Positions 45,928-57,582 of a stretch of DNA of 64,000 nucleotides are shown piece by piece. The DNA is from Clavulina sp. PMI_390. Its lineage: Eukaryota > Basidiomycota > Agaricomycetes > Cantharellales > Hydnaceae. Where the stretch lies: assembly GCA_015039315.1 (NCBI GenBank), contig WIDE01000003.1, forward strand, positions 496,001-560,000, read 5' to 3'. The notes under the pieces are model-generated. The model searched no databases. It worked only from the letters and a program-made list of their open reading frames with translations, and had not been told where the DNA came from. The translations under genes were made by a program, and so were the position numbers. How positions within the stretch are numbered: position 1 is the stretch's first letter; the number at the start of each line of letters is the position of its first letter.

Positions 45928-47349
45928 ATGCCTGCTGATTCCAAGTCCCCCGCATCCAATACGGCCGTTCCCCTGGGGCTGAATGGATACCCAGGCCATC
46001 TAACACCCTCAGAACTGAGCGCTCTTGAAAAGTTTAGAGGCCTAATTACCGATGCCAAGCTCTACACACCTAGTTCAGGGACGTCAAGAGCGAGCCACTC
46101 CGAGACAACGCTCTGGTGAGTTTCCGCTTCACCAAATAGATATCTGCTTGCATTATTATCTGACTATCCACTCTATATGCCGACCCTTCGTCATCATGGT
46201 TGTATCTACTGTGTTGCGATGAAATTGGAAATCAACAGCCGATTCCTACGTGCTCGTCGATTCGATCCCGAGAAAGCCCTAAAGCAATTCTCTGACTATG
46301 AGGCATGGCGCAAGCAGCATAATGTCGACGAGCTATATCGTACCTTCCCCGTCGAGGAAATGGAGTTGGCAAAGAAGTACTACCCGACGTGGACTGGACG
46401 GAGGGACAGGGTAAGTGGTCATATTCGGACTGCCACTGTCGAGATATGCTAACAGCTAGGCTAATTACATTCCTTCAGCGTGGACTTCCGGTCTATGTCT
46501 ATTGGCTGGGATCATTAGATTCAAAGATACAGAAAGAGTTGAATGCAGTTTCTATGGAGAGAAGGTATCAACGCATGTGAGTACTTGGCACGTTCAACCA
46601 CCTCACTTGGCGCCCAGAAAGATTGCTTACTATTGCTCCCCCATAGCGTGTCTCTTTACGAATACATGTTCCATGGCATATTCAACCTCTCTGCGGCCCT
46701 TGCCCCAACCACTGTTCCGTCTTCGCTCCCTCCTGACGCACCTAGGCCGCGTACGCGCGACGAGCTCTGCTCGGGGTCCACAATCATCGACCTCTCATCA
46801 GTTTCGCTCATGCAACTGTGGGGTGTCAAGTCTCATCTCCAGCAATCCTCCACCCTGGGCACGGCATATTACCCCGAAACGCTCGATTCAATTCTTATCG
46901 TCAACTCCCCCTCGTTCTTCCCTACGGTATGGGGATGGATTCAGGGGTGGTTCGATGCGAACACGCGGAACAAGATTCGTATCCTGGGCAATCCAGAGAA
47001 AGATGCCAAGACGAGGGAAGTGCTGAAGAGCTTTATAAGCGAGGAGAATCTTCCGAAGGCATATGGGGGTACGCTCGAATGGAAGGTCGGCGATCCGCCA
47101 AATTTCGATGAGGAGGCGAAGAAGTGGCTAAAGGAAGTAATGGGCTTGGAGGGAGAGGTTCCTCTGAGAGGCCCAGTGTTCATAGACCCATACGCTAAGC
47201 CTGGAGACTCGAAGAGGCTGTCCGAGGTGGATAGTGGAGTAGGGCTGGAGCCGAGTGCACCTGCTCCTGCTACAGACTCGGAGCAGCCGAAATCAGCCGC
47301 AGAGACTCTACTCCCAGCGACTCCAGCACCACAAGCTGCAACGGCATAA
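45928..47349 (+). CDS. CRAL-TRIO (Sec14-type) phospholipid transfer protein
   Basis: Four exons: 45928-46115, 46239-46410, 46479-46576 and 46647-47349 (386 aa). The CRAL-TRIO N-terminal helix block is RFLRARRFDPEKALKQF and YPTWTGRRDRRGLPVYVY. The lipid-binding domain includes STIIDLSSVSLMQLWG, YYPETLDSILIVNSPSFF, WGWIQGWFDANTRNKIRI and LPKAYGG. Proteins of this family move phosphatidylinositol and phosphatidylcholine between membranes and help control Golgi lipid signalling. A Pro/Ala-rich C-terminal tail of about 60 residues follows. Which Sec14 paralogue this corresponds to cannot be decided from the sequence. ATG 45928 (MPADSKSPAS) is the first ATG of the frame. Confidence 0.9.
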
Positions 47350-49868
47350 CGGGAAGCACCACCCCTATACTGCTGTCAATCCATGATAGTTCCAGCTATT
47401 GAAGCACCTCATTTCCATGCTATACCTGTACGTTCTCTTGTGATATAATCAATCCATCTTTGGCATTCGATTCCGCCTGGGATGTCATGGTTTCTGAGGT
47501 GCATCGAGCTCTCACGTTCGCACTCAACCATGGCTCGACGAAGGTTCGACTGTCAAATCGGCTCCAGACTCTTCATCACGTGTTCCAAATTGTCAAATCG
47601 AAGAGCGCATAAGATCTGACCTTTACAATAGCTTGGGACACTGGACTTGAGCCTGGACGGACATGGGCTGCCTTAGCCGCAGCATGCTTCTTTTCGAAGA
47701 ATGCGCGCCAAAAAAATTCAATCGTACGCACTGTCTTCACGCCGAAGTATTACTTCTCCTGGATACGACACGTTATTGGACGAGCGGATCCGCAGATCAG
47801 TCAGCTATCACATCCGCTGACGGCGGTAGTGCCACCAAGAGCCTATAAATATTGGCCAGATCCATCGCTCTTCCATCGTGCCTCCTCCCCTCCTCCCCCG
47901 GACATCTAACCCCCGCTTATACAGCTCTCTCTTCTCTCTCGCTACCCTCACTTCTACACTTCATGACTAGACATAGCCCCTCATCTCACGCCTTTCCTAT
48001 CTCCCTCTATTGAGGGTCCCCTCCCTCCACCACTTCTTGACTCGAGCCTTTTTCACCTCATCGATTCTCTGAGGATCATTAACTCACCCTCGATCTGCCC
48101 CTTTAGCTGCTTCTGCTGCTTGATCTGGAAGATGTTTTGCATCATTTGACGTCTCGATGGTACCCAGGATGCTCACTTCGTGTCTCTCTCTTTCACTCGT
48201 ATATCGCGCGGGTATCATTCAGCCAGAACATCCCGAGTCAGACACGCACCTTCCTTCCCGGCGTTGGACCACTAGACCGGATGCAGTATCGTTTGGTCGT
48301 CCGCTTGTCCACAAACAAACACCAGCCTCACTCAAGTCCTTATACTTACACAACAACGAGCAGAGTCTGTCTCCCATTTATCGCGTACCCTCCTTTCACT
48401 CTAATTTGAGCCTCAGCTTCCGGGCCTCACACTGACACGTCTAGCGTCGATTGTGGTTCGGTCTGACACGTCCTGAGACTCCCTAATCGGCTAACTGTGC
48501 ATCTTCTGACGTCGCTCCGGCAGATTATGCCCTACACCTCCGGTCGCTACCTATATAACTGTAAGGGGTACTAGTATACGTCCTTTGCATCGAGCCTTTT
48601 CCTATCAGAGGCTGCGCTAGCCGCTTACCTCTCTTCTTTAGCTTTACCATCACCTTGTTGAACCCCGCAGTGTCTCAATCGAGCCCGGTTTTGGTTCATC
48701 TTGAGTGATTCGAGAACTCTCCCTATCTGAAGACTCAGTAGGAAGCTACTTCTGAGCGGGCAAAGAATAGAAAAACCTGGTTCAGAATAACCTATGCTCC
48801 GTGGTTAGATCCAACATGTTTAGGACCTTGACAATGGTGCTTGTGGCCATACAATGATTCGTATTGATTCTATACTATTTATGGGAGCTGAGCGAAGAGC
48901 TTGCTAGTGAGTGTAATTTCGATGTTGCGATAACCTACTACCCAGGTCCTGTCAAGTTTTCCTTCATTTTCTCATTTAATTTGATGGGTTCTTCAGATCT
49001 ATTTTGCCGCTTCGGTGTAGGTTTTTCCTTCACATTGCCCCCGAGCTGAGAGCCGTGTGAGCATTTTTTCCTTGCCATGCTGATGCTGCTTGGCATCTTG
49101 GTATTACGTGTAGTGCACTTCTCCGCGTTCGTACGTTGAGATGTCAATAGTCAGTATCTATTCTTGCCCAATAGCCCTTTCGATCTTGGGTTCTCATAAT
49201 ACGTGCACTATTATTACGCTTGCTTGTTTCAATCCGTTTGACAGCATTTGTGTTCGTGTTCTGATATTCAGCTTGGCATTATGCCGCCGTTCTCCCCGTT
49301 CCGAATAACATCCTTTTAACCGCTGACGTACAGCCTGTTTTAACATATGAGCGTTGCCCTCATGCCCTTCATGAATATGCTTTCGGCATATGCCATGCGC
49401 AAATGCAACTCCATTGCCTTTGAGCTAAAATTGTCCCGACCAAGCTCAGGTACGATCTCCTGCGAATAAACTCGTCATGATAACGAAAGTAAATATGGCA
49501 TCGACGAGACTGGCGATGTCGAGAACGCCGAAGTACCATGTTGCTGGATCGACGCCAAGGTCGTTGTGATGGCATGGAGTCCTTCGTTACGTACTATTTA
49601 GTCGTTCCGGTCCCGTGGTGTATGTAAATTGAGTGGGGGGTAACAACCGTGACCTCGTTTTGTAACGCCCTCGCTGGTTTCCTTCTGTCCTCGTTCTTTC
49701 CTTGGAGCGTGCTCTCCTTCTCGTCGTTCTTTTTTTCTTCATCTGTTCTCTTGCTCAGACAGCTCATCCGAGCCGAAGCGCTGAAGAGAGAGGAGAGTCC
49801 ATTCAACGAGTGTACTCGGTTCACGCCATCATCACCTGCTGTCATCAAATTCACGCGTGTTGAAAGCA
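47350..49868. other. 2.5 kb intergenic region with an orphan TATA/CT-rich tract
   Basis: No gene with recognisable homology. After the SEC14-like 3' UTR there is a TATA-like element (47844) followed by about 250 bp of CT-rich sequence and overlapping frames of about 90 codons starting at 48137 and 48157. None has a domain or convincing introns, so none is called. The rest is AT-richer without structure I can see. Some of it must be the upstream region of the first GH5 gene. Confidence 0.45.
47844..47851 (+). promoter_or_regulatory. TATA-like element with downstream CT-rich tract
   Basis: TATAAATA followed by a strong pyrimidine tract (about 47875-48120), the layout typical of highly expressed fungal genes. 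The transcript it would drive is unknown: the next recognised gene on this strand starts 2 kb away. Confidence 0.3.
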
Positions 49869-52800
49869 ATGGCGCAAAGGGACGTTGACTACGAAATGGT
49901 GCGCGCATCGTCGCCCGGCCTCAGCCCAACCAGTCCTACTCCTCCACCAGGTATGTGTTATCCAATAGGCGCCGATGTTGCATCGCGAGCTGGCGTTAGG
50001 TGAAACTGATTGAGTTTGCTACCAATATTGTTCGCAATCCAAAACGCGTGCCCGGTCGATGGCCGTCCACCATTTTTAAAATAATCCCTCTCCGCCTACC
50101 TTCTCTCATTCCCATCCACACTGGTGCCCATGGCAGGTCACCTAACTCACGAGAGCGTCAGCGATGAGCAGCACGCAACAAGCGCTCGTAATAGCCTTGC
50201 TCCAAGCTCTGCCGCGGGCGACGCGCTCTACATCCCTGAAGACTCCCAACGGCGCTTTTTTGGCGCAGCCGCCGGCGAAGGCTTCTCGCGTGGGAGCATC
50301 GTGTCGGGGACCTCAAGTGGCCTCCGCATGAGCTACGCTGGAGCTCTGGACGAAAACGCCGCGCTCGCAGGAGATGTGGGAGCCACTGGAGCACTGGAGC
50401 TCGAGCCGTACCGCGACCTGCCGTATGCTGATCGCGAAGGTGGTGCAGGCTCTCCAGCCGGCACACCCTTTGAGGAGAAGGACTTGGCAGCGGCGTCTGC
50501 TAAGAGGGATCGTGTCATTAATTCCTACACCGGACAACGCGGCTCGCCAAAACGTAAAAGGGCTCTTATTCTTGGAGCGATTGCCCTAGCTGTCATCCTG
50601 GCTGTTGCCATCGCCGTCCCTATTGCCGTCACCCACAAGAGCGGAAAGCCATCCAACAACAACTCGTCTGGTGGAGGCTCGGGAGGTGGCGATGGTGGAG
50701 GTGGTGACGGTGGAGGCAATGGTGGTGGAGGCGACGGTGGCGGTAACAATAAGACAGAGACCGGCTCTGGTCCTGGTGAAGGCCCTACCGTCAATGGAGT
50801 CACAACTGGTGGATACGGGAGTACCATCATTACGGACAAAAATGTCACCTTCACGTACCAGAATAAGTTCGGCGGTGTCTGGGTCATGGATCCTAATGAC
50901 CCCTTCAACATGAATGCTCAAGCGCAGTCGTGAGTAGCTTTTCTTGTTCCTGCTCCAGTTGCTTTTCCTGTGCATCGGCATCTTTTTTTGGATTGCCTGC
51001 CAAGGCGGCGATCTTTTTTCGTTATCTTTTTCCCTCCAGTCCGATTTTTCCAACACCTCTCCGCCCTGCAAATCCACCCCACTAACGCAAATACTTCCCC
51101 ACAGATGGGTGCCTCCATTGAACCAATCATGGAATTTTGCCAAGAATCGGATTTTCGGGTGAGTGATTGCGACAGAAATCACCCGCGTAGATCTATCACA
51201 ACAGTTACTGATTTGCATCCATTTACTTCCAGCGTGAATCTCGGCGGTTGGCTCGTATTGGAGCCGTTCATCACTCCGGTATGCCCGCCTTTTTCTTGTT
51301 ATGTTTGCAGAAACTGAGCGTTCTGTTTCCACCGTTGTGGTTGCCTAGGCGTATTACCAGAAATATAGTAAGGCCAAGGATGAGTGGACCCTGTCCCAGG
51401 CGATCGCTGCTGATCCGAGCAGCGGTGGCCTAGAGGCTTTCCTCACAAACCACTATGACACCTTCATCGTGAGCTGTTTTCCACTATGATGTGTGGAGAG
51501 TATAATCTCAATCTTTTTATGTATAGACGGAGGAAGACTTCGCCGCGATTGCCAGTGCAGGCCTCTCTTGGGTCCGCCTGCCCTTGCCCTTCTGGGCAAT
51601 TGAGACCCGCAACGACGAGCCTTTCCTCCCCAAGGTTGCATGGACGTACTTCCTCAAAGCATGCGAGTGGGCGCGTAAATACGGTATTCGCATCAACCTC
51701 GATTTGCACACTATGCCGGGTTCGCAAAACGGATTCAACCATTCGGGAAGGTTGGGTTTGGTGAATTGGCTTATGGGGACAATGGGTATTGCCAATGCTC
51801 AACGTGGACTGGACTACATTCGCATCATCACCGAGTTCATTTCGTAAGTAAAGGGTGTGCTATACTCCAAGAGGTGCATGATGCTGACTCGATGACATGT
51901 TTCCTTCGCATGATAGCCAACCTCAGTACAGCCACGTTGCCTTGTGGAGCTTCACGAACGAGGCTATTCTATCTAAGATTGGGAAGGACATCCTCAGCCA
52001 CAAGTATGTCTCCACTAGCTCTCAATCATTCTCCTGTTAACCTTTTGTTCGTTCCTGCTCTGCAATATAGCTATCTGGCGACACACAACACGATCCGCAA
52101 TGTCACTGGCGTCGGTGCTGGGAAAGGCCCATACATCGCCTTCCATGATGGTGCGTGATTCTCTGCCTCGGCCTTAGTGAAACCTCACTGATTATGGCAT
52201 TGCTCTGGATTTGGTGCCTCATAGGATTCCAAGGTACTGCAGCCTGGGCTGGCTACATGGAAGGCGCAGACCGACTTGCCCTCGACTCGCATCCATACCT
52301 TTGCTTCACGGATCAGGACACGGACCCACTTTCTGCACAAACAAAGCGCCCTTGCGCTTGGGGCGGATCGTTCAATAACAGCCAAAGCGCTTATGGTGTC
52401 ACTGTTGCGGGCGAGTGGGCTTTGAGCTTCAATGATTGTGCGTTCTCCCACCTTCCACTTGAAGATTTGCGCTTACCAGGGAACTTTTATTGCTACGGGT
52501 ACTTGATGCAGGCGGTCTGTGGCTAAACGGGATTGGCCTCGGTTCACGATGGGAAGGAACATTCCCAGGGTATTCTGGCCCTACTGGCGGTAGCTGCACC
52601 ACGTACACCGACTGGCAGAATTTCGATGCCACCTACAAGAAGAATCTGTTGACATTCGCCAAGTCCACTATGGACGCCCTGCCTCATTGGTTCTTCTGGA
52701 CCTGGAAGATTGGAAACAGGTTTGTTTTGTTCGACTAAAATATGCTTCGAACCTCCTTGCTCACATTATGTCTTGGACCCTCTCCAGCTCTACGAGTGGT

Positions 52801-53295
52801 GTGGTTGAGGCTCCCATGTGGTCCTATTCCCTTGGTCTTCAGGAGGGCTGGATGCCCGCGGATCCCCGTGACTCTGTGGGCACTTGTGGCAACTCCGATC
52901 CTTGGGATGGCACCTACCCTGGAGCCTATGTCACTGGTGGCAAAGGGGCTGGCACTGTTGCTGCTACCTTTGTCTCCCAATACAGTGACTGGCCCCCACA
53001 ATCCCTTACGAGCGTCGACGATGTTGCATATGCGCCAACATACACACCAACTGGTGCCATCCCCACACTGACCCCTCCCACATACACGATGGGTGATGGA
53101 AGTACTACGACGGGCGGCAATGGGTGGTTCAACTCAGCAGACACAGCGAGCCTCATGGTTAACATCAGTGGGTGTTCATATCCTGACGCGTGGGCGCAGA
53201 CGCAGATCCCTCTACCGTCGACGACGTGTGGCGGTTCAGCAAACAAACGAGCTCCTGCCCCAATGATGACTCCCCCTCCTGTTGCACGTCGCTAG
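49869..53295 (+). CDS. Membrane-anchored GH5 exo-beta-1,3-glucanase, copy 1
   Basis: Eleven exons: 49869-49950, 50137-50929, 51105-51158, 51233-51278, 51349-51468, 51527-51843, 51917-52003, 52071-52150, 52225-52437, 52512-52719 and 52788-53295 (835 aa). A type II membrane layout: cytosolic N-terminus, one membrane helix (ALILGAIALAVILAVAIAV), then a Gly/Ser-rich stalk and the GH5 domain outside. Conserved blocks are VNLGGWLVLEPFITP, GLSWVRLPLPFW, INLDLHTMPGSQNGFNHSG, the acid/base Glu in WSFTNEA and the nucleophile Glu in TVAGEWALSFNDC. This fits the fungal Exg-type group (GH5_9) that trims wall beta-1,3-glucan. The leader exon (MAQRDVDYEM) is inferred; an alternative start is ATG 50124. The residue after the acid/base Glu is Ala, not the usual Pro. 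Confidence 0.9.
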
Positions 53296-54327
53296 ACGTG
53301 AAGTCCGCTGGGCTTTCCTTCCATCCTTGCCAGGCAACGTCCAATGGCTCTACCATCTGCGCTACCGTATCTCTATATATGTGTTGTTCCAGACACGTAC
53401 CTCATCTCTCCTTCCTGCATTTCATCCAGAGACACTCGTAATCCATTATCCACAATACCCCCAAAGTTTTGTGTTATCCCCCTCATTTTATCCACCCTAC
53501 GTTCATTGTTTGCCAGACATGTGGGACTCTGTTCAGTGCCTAGTAACTTTCTATTCTCACTCGCTATCTACAATCTTCCTCGTGTTTCTATTTTTTCTCC
53601 TACCTTATTTGCATACTCTTTCGGTGTCGACTAACTTCTCAGCATCTCCTCTCATATTCTTTGTGTGGGATTCGACCCTTACCACTACGTCGTAGCGTAG
53701 AATGCCGTCGCAATATTCCAGACGCCTGTCCAAAACCCACAGTCAGCGCTGTTGCAGCTGGGAGGGTGACTGATTGACTCACCACGTGCTGCCTGTGACA
53801 AACCTTCACTCGGCTTCAACAATCATGGTTTGCCGACTATGATAATCTTTGTCCTCGATGACTTTGAACAAAGAAGGCGTTTACACTTACCAGTATGAGC
53901 GCCTCATTCCTCGGAATTGTTCATCCCTGTGAACAAAAACTGGGCCATCAACTAAATACGGAGCTGTCAGGAGTTCGTGCGACCTGTGAGCAGAGGAAAA
54001 TCGTCGGCTCCCATTCTGTATGGGAATGAGTTTCCTGTATCAGGGATGAGCGGGGCGGTTCAACAACATGATCACGTTATTGAAGCGGCCACCTCATGTT
54101 GTGTTCGCACTCTCCCTGGCCCCTTGAGATCGATACGTCCACCATTAGTTCCGTCCTCCCTCCTCAGTCACGGCGCTCGGTCGCCTCTTTTGCTTTGCGT
54201 TGCTTGTGTTGAGGAGCTAACGCTGCACGCCAAGCCTACATACACTTTGTTCAACATTGGCGCGGCGTGGCGCAAGCCTGCTTGTAGCTTCTCTTCTCTC
54301 CTCTCGCGGCGCGCGTTACGTGCAGCA
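53296..54327. other. Intergenic region between the two GH5 genes
   Basis: About 1 kb holding the copy 1 3' UTR and the copy 2 promoter. The GH5 copy 2 frame stays open upstream to an ATG at 53977, but that extension is not homologous to copy 1 and contains several hydrophobic, Cys-rich stretches, so it is treated as leader. No other gene seen. Confidence 0.45.
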
Positions 54328-57267
54328 ATGGATCAACGGTCGAGATCCAGCGAACTTTCAATATACACGTCATCCAATCATTATCCTAGCCCAAACGTCG
54401 TGCCTATATCATCCCCTCCATCCCACCATTATCTGTCGGGACCGGGGGTTCCCATTGTCTCGGCACAAGTCTTGGGCCAGCATCATTGGAGCCAACCGCT
54501 TCACCCATATCCTTCAAGTGTAGGTCCAGTCCGATCGCCGCCTTCGACGCCATTCGAAGAAAAATACAATGGATATGCGGCGAATGGGACTCGTAAGGGG
54601 CGTGGACGGAGGCTGCGTCGTGGTTCAGATCAAGAGCCACAAAGGACATCACCGCGTCGGCGCATTCTCGTTTTTTGTGCAGCAGTAGGGGTCATCATTC
54701 TTGCAATAGTTATTGTGGTCCCGATTCTCGTCACGCGGAAATCTGGCCAGGGGTCGAATAATTATTCTATTGGTGGAGATGGCACTCTTGGCTCTGGACC
54801 TGGCGAAAGCCCACCTACTAGCGGCGTCACCTCTGGCGGCTATGGAAGCACGATAACTACGGAGAAGAACGTCTCATTTACGTACCGTAATGCATTTGGC
54901 GGTGTCTGGGTGATGGATCCGAACGATCCTTTCAGCATGAATGCGCGGGCGCAAAGGTACGCCCTTGGTTTTAACCACTCAAGTTTACATTTTGAGTGCT
55001 CAGAATCACCGATTAGCTGGGTCCCTCCGCTCAATCAACCATGGGACTTCGCGACAAATCGCATATTTGGGTGCGTTGCTCCTCTAGCTCTGTTTAGATT
55101 TTACACTAATGGCTTTCATTGTAGAGTGAACCTTGGGGGCTGGCTTGTTCTTGAGCCGTTAATCACGCCAGTAAGCCATGCCTCCTAGATCTCCTTGTTT
55201 ATGATTCTAATGTTAGGGTGTATAGGCCTACTTTGAGAAATATAACACTACCAAAGATGAATGGGGGCTCGCTGAAGCCATCGCCGCCGATCCCAGCAGT
55301 GGAGGTTTAGAGGCATTCATGACAAATCATTATGATACCTTCATTGTGAGTTCCATCGGTCATCTTCGATGACAGAAGGGTGGAAACAACTTTCCCACCG
55401 AGTACGGCCTGCGTACTCACCAAGAGCCTTTATTCGATGATAGACTGAAGAGGATTTCGCAGCTATAGCGACTGCTGGTCTTAGTTGGGTTCGTATACCC
55501 ATACCATTCTGGGTCATCGAGGTGCGAGGTGGTGAGCCTTTCCTCCCCAAAGTCCCTTGGACGTAAGTGAAGCGCATTGGCACCATTTAGATGACCCTAC
55601 TTACAGCTGAGGATCTTTGTCTCTACTCAGGTACTTCTTAAAGGCGCTTGAATGGGCCCGAAAATATGGGATTCGCATAAACCTCGATCTGCATACCATC
55701 CCTGGTTCCCAGAACGGCTTCAACCACTCAGGACGGTTGGGTGTCATCAACTTTCTCAATGGTACCATGGGGATTGCGAACGCCCAACGGGCAATGGATT
55801 ACATCCGTATAATCACAGAATTCATTTCGTGAGTTCCTGTGCTTGATAACTACTGACATCCATGGACCTTCACTCAGCCGATGTGTCACTTTAGCCAGCC
55901 ACAATACAAGCATGTCACTCTGTGGAGCTTTCTGAATGAACCGGTGTTGTCCACTATTGGACGCGATATCCTCAGTCATTTGTGAGTAATGGTTTTTGTG
56001 CTCGAAGCATTTTTTGGGGATGGAGTCATAAATCATCTCACTCTTTAGCTATCTAGAGGCCCACGATACAATCCGTAATATCACAGGTATCGGGGCCGGC
56101 CAAGGGCCGTACATTAGCTTCCAGGATTGTTAGTGACGTTCTTTTTGCTCTGACGTGGCCCTTCCTACTAAGATAGCTTTTCTTGACGAACTAAATAGCA
56201 TTCCTTAATCCCGTCGGCTGGCAAGGCTATATGGAAGGGGCTGATAGACTTGTCCTCGATTCACATCCTTATCTCTGTTTCGCAAATCAGGTATTGTCGC
56301 CTCTGTCAGAGCAACTCGCGCGCCCGTGCCAGGCATGGGGGGCTTCATTCAATCAAAGCCAGAATGCTTTTGGGGTGACCGTCGCTGGAGAGTGGGCGTT
56401 GAGCTTCAACGATTGTGCGTTGCGTCCATAACGGGCTTCGTTGTTCCTGTTCTCAATCTCTGGACTCTCTCATGTAGGCGGCCTGTGGCTCAATGGCATT
56501 GGCCTAGGTTCTCGATGGGAGGGTACTTTTCCCGGTTATTCAGGCCCTGTTGGTGGCAGTTGTGCCAATTACACCGATTGGCCGGATTTTACTGCAGCCT
56601 ACAAGAACAATCTCCTCACATACGCTCTTAACACTATGGACGCATTACCGCACTGGTTCTTTTGGACTTGGAAAATCGGAAATAGGTCAGTCGATGTCAT
56701 AAATTCCTCGCCAGGGATCCGTTTATCATCTGTTTCTCCCGCAGTTCAGTGACGGGTAAGGTGGAGGCTCCAATGTGGTCGTATACTTTGGGTCTTGAGC
56801 AGGGGTGGATACCGCAGGACCCGCGTGTCTCGCAGGGTGCTTGTGCAGCTGTTGGAATCTCAGATCCATGGAATGGTACCTACCTGGGACCGTATAACAC
56901 TGGGGGACCTGGCGCCGGGACAATCAATGCCACATTCGTCCAACTGTATAGTGCTTGGCCACCATCCTCGCTGTCTGGGGTATCTGACGTCGCGTACGCG
57001 CCTACATATACACCCACTGGACCTATTCCGACCCTCCCTCCACCAGCGTACACCTTGATGAATGGAAGTGTTCTCACAGGCGGCAGTGGCTGGTTTAATC
57101 GAGCAGACACGGCAAAAGCAATGGTCAATGTGAGCGGATGCACGTATCCGGATCCATGGGCGCAGACAGGAATCCCTTTGCCAACAACAACGTGTGGACG
57201 AGGGAATTCAAAGAGAAAAAGGTACCCCGAACCCGTGATGACAGCGCCTCCAGTGCTTTATGATTAG
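54328..57267 (+). CDS. Membrane-anchored GH5 exo-beta-1,3-glucanase, copy 2
   Basis: Eleven exons: 54328-54956, 55017-55070, 55125-55170, 55226-55345, 55444-55562, 55631-55828, 55895-55981, 56049-56128, 56199-56414, 56478-56685 and 56745-57267 (759 aa). Tandem paralogue of the gene at 49869-53295 with a shorter cytosolic N-terminus, a membrane helix (ILVFCAAVGVIILAIVIVV) and a shorter stalk. Key blocks are VNLGGWLVLEPLITP, INLDLHTIPGSQNGFNHSG, the acid/base Glu in WSFLNEP (canonical NEP) and the nucleophile in TVAGEWALSFNDC. It has an intron at 55563-55630 that copy 1 lacks, while other catalytic-domain intron positions agree. The GH5 domain ends GCTYPDPWAQTGIPLP as in copy 1. Likely role: remodelling wall beta-glucan at the cell surface. 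Confidence 0.92.
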
Positions 57268-57582
57268 ATTTTAGTCCAAGATGAGCCTTAATGACGAAGT
57301 AGATTCGTTCGTGACACGACGAGAACTTTCACTGGACTTGTGCTGAAAGGCTGAATGCATGGTATGTAGTCGTAGAATATAGCTTTCAGGGTTACACTAG
57401 AAACTAGCAATTAAATGAGTTGTTGCACGGTCTCCTGGTTGATTCGGGTCAGAGTGGACATTGCCAGGGAGTGTCCAAAGAGCACGCATAGCAGCGCCTG
57501 TGCGGCACAGCCACGAGTGACGACCATCACGCTTGGTGACTCAAGTTCCGTTCACTCTAGGTTCTCCTCCTTTTCGTTCACT
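57268..57582. other. Intergenic region, GH5 copy 2 to U1-70K
   Basis: 315 bp; the GH5 3' UTR and U1-70K promoter. A CT-rich run (ggttctcctccttttcgttc) ends just before the start codon. Nothing else seen. Confidence 0.45.

Noticed and set aside
53977..54327. Upstream extension of GH5 copy 2 to an ATG at 53977
   Set aside because: The added 117 residues include hydrophobic Cys-rich stretches that would disturb the type II topology and have no counterpart in copy 1.
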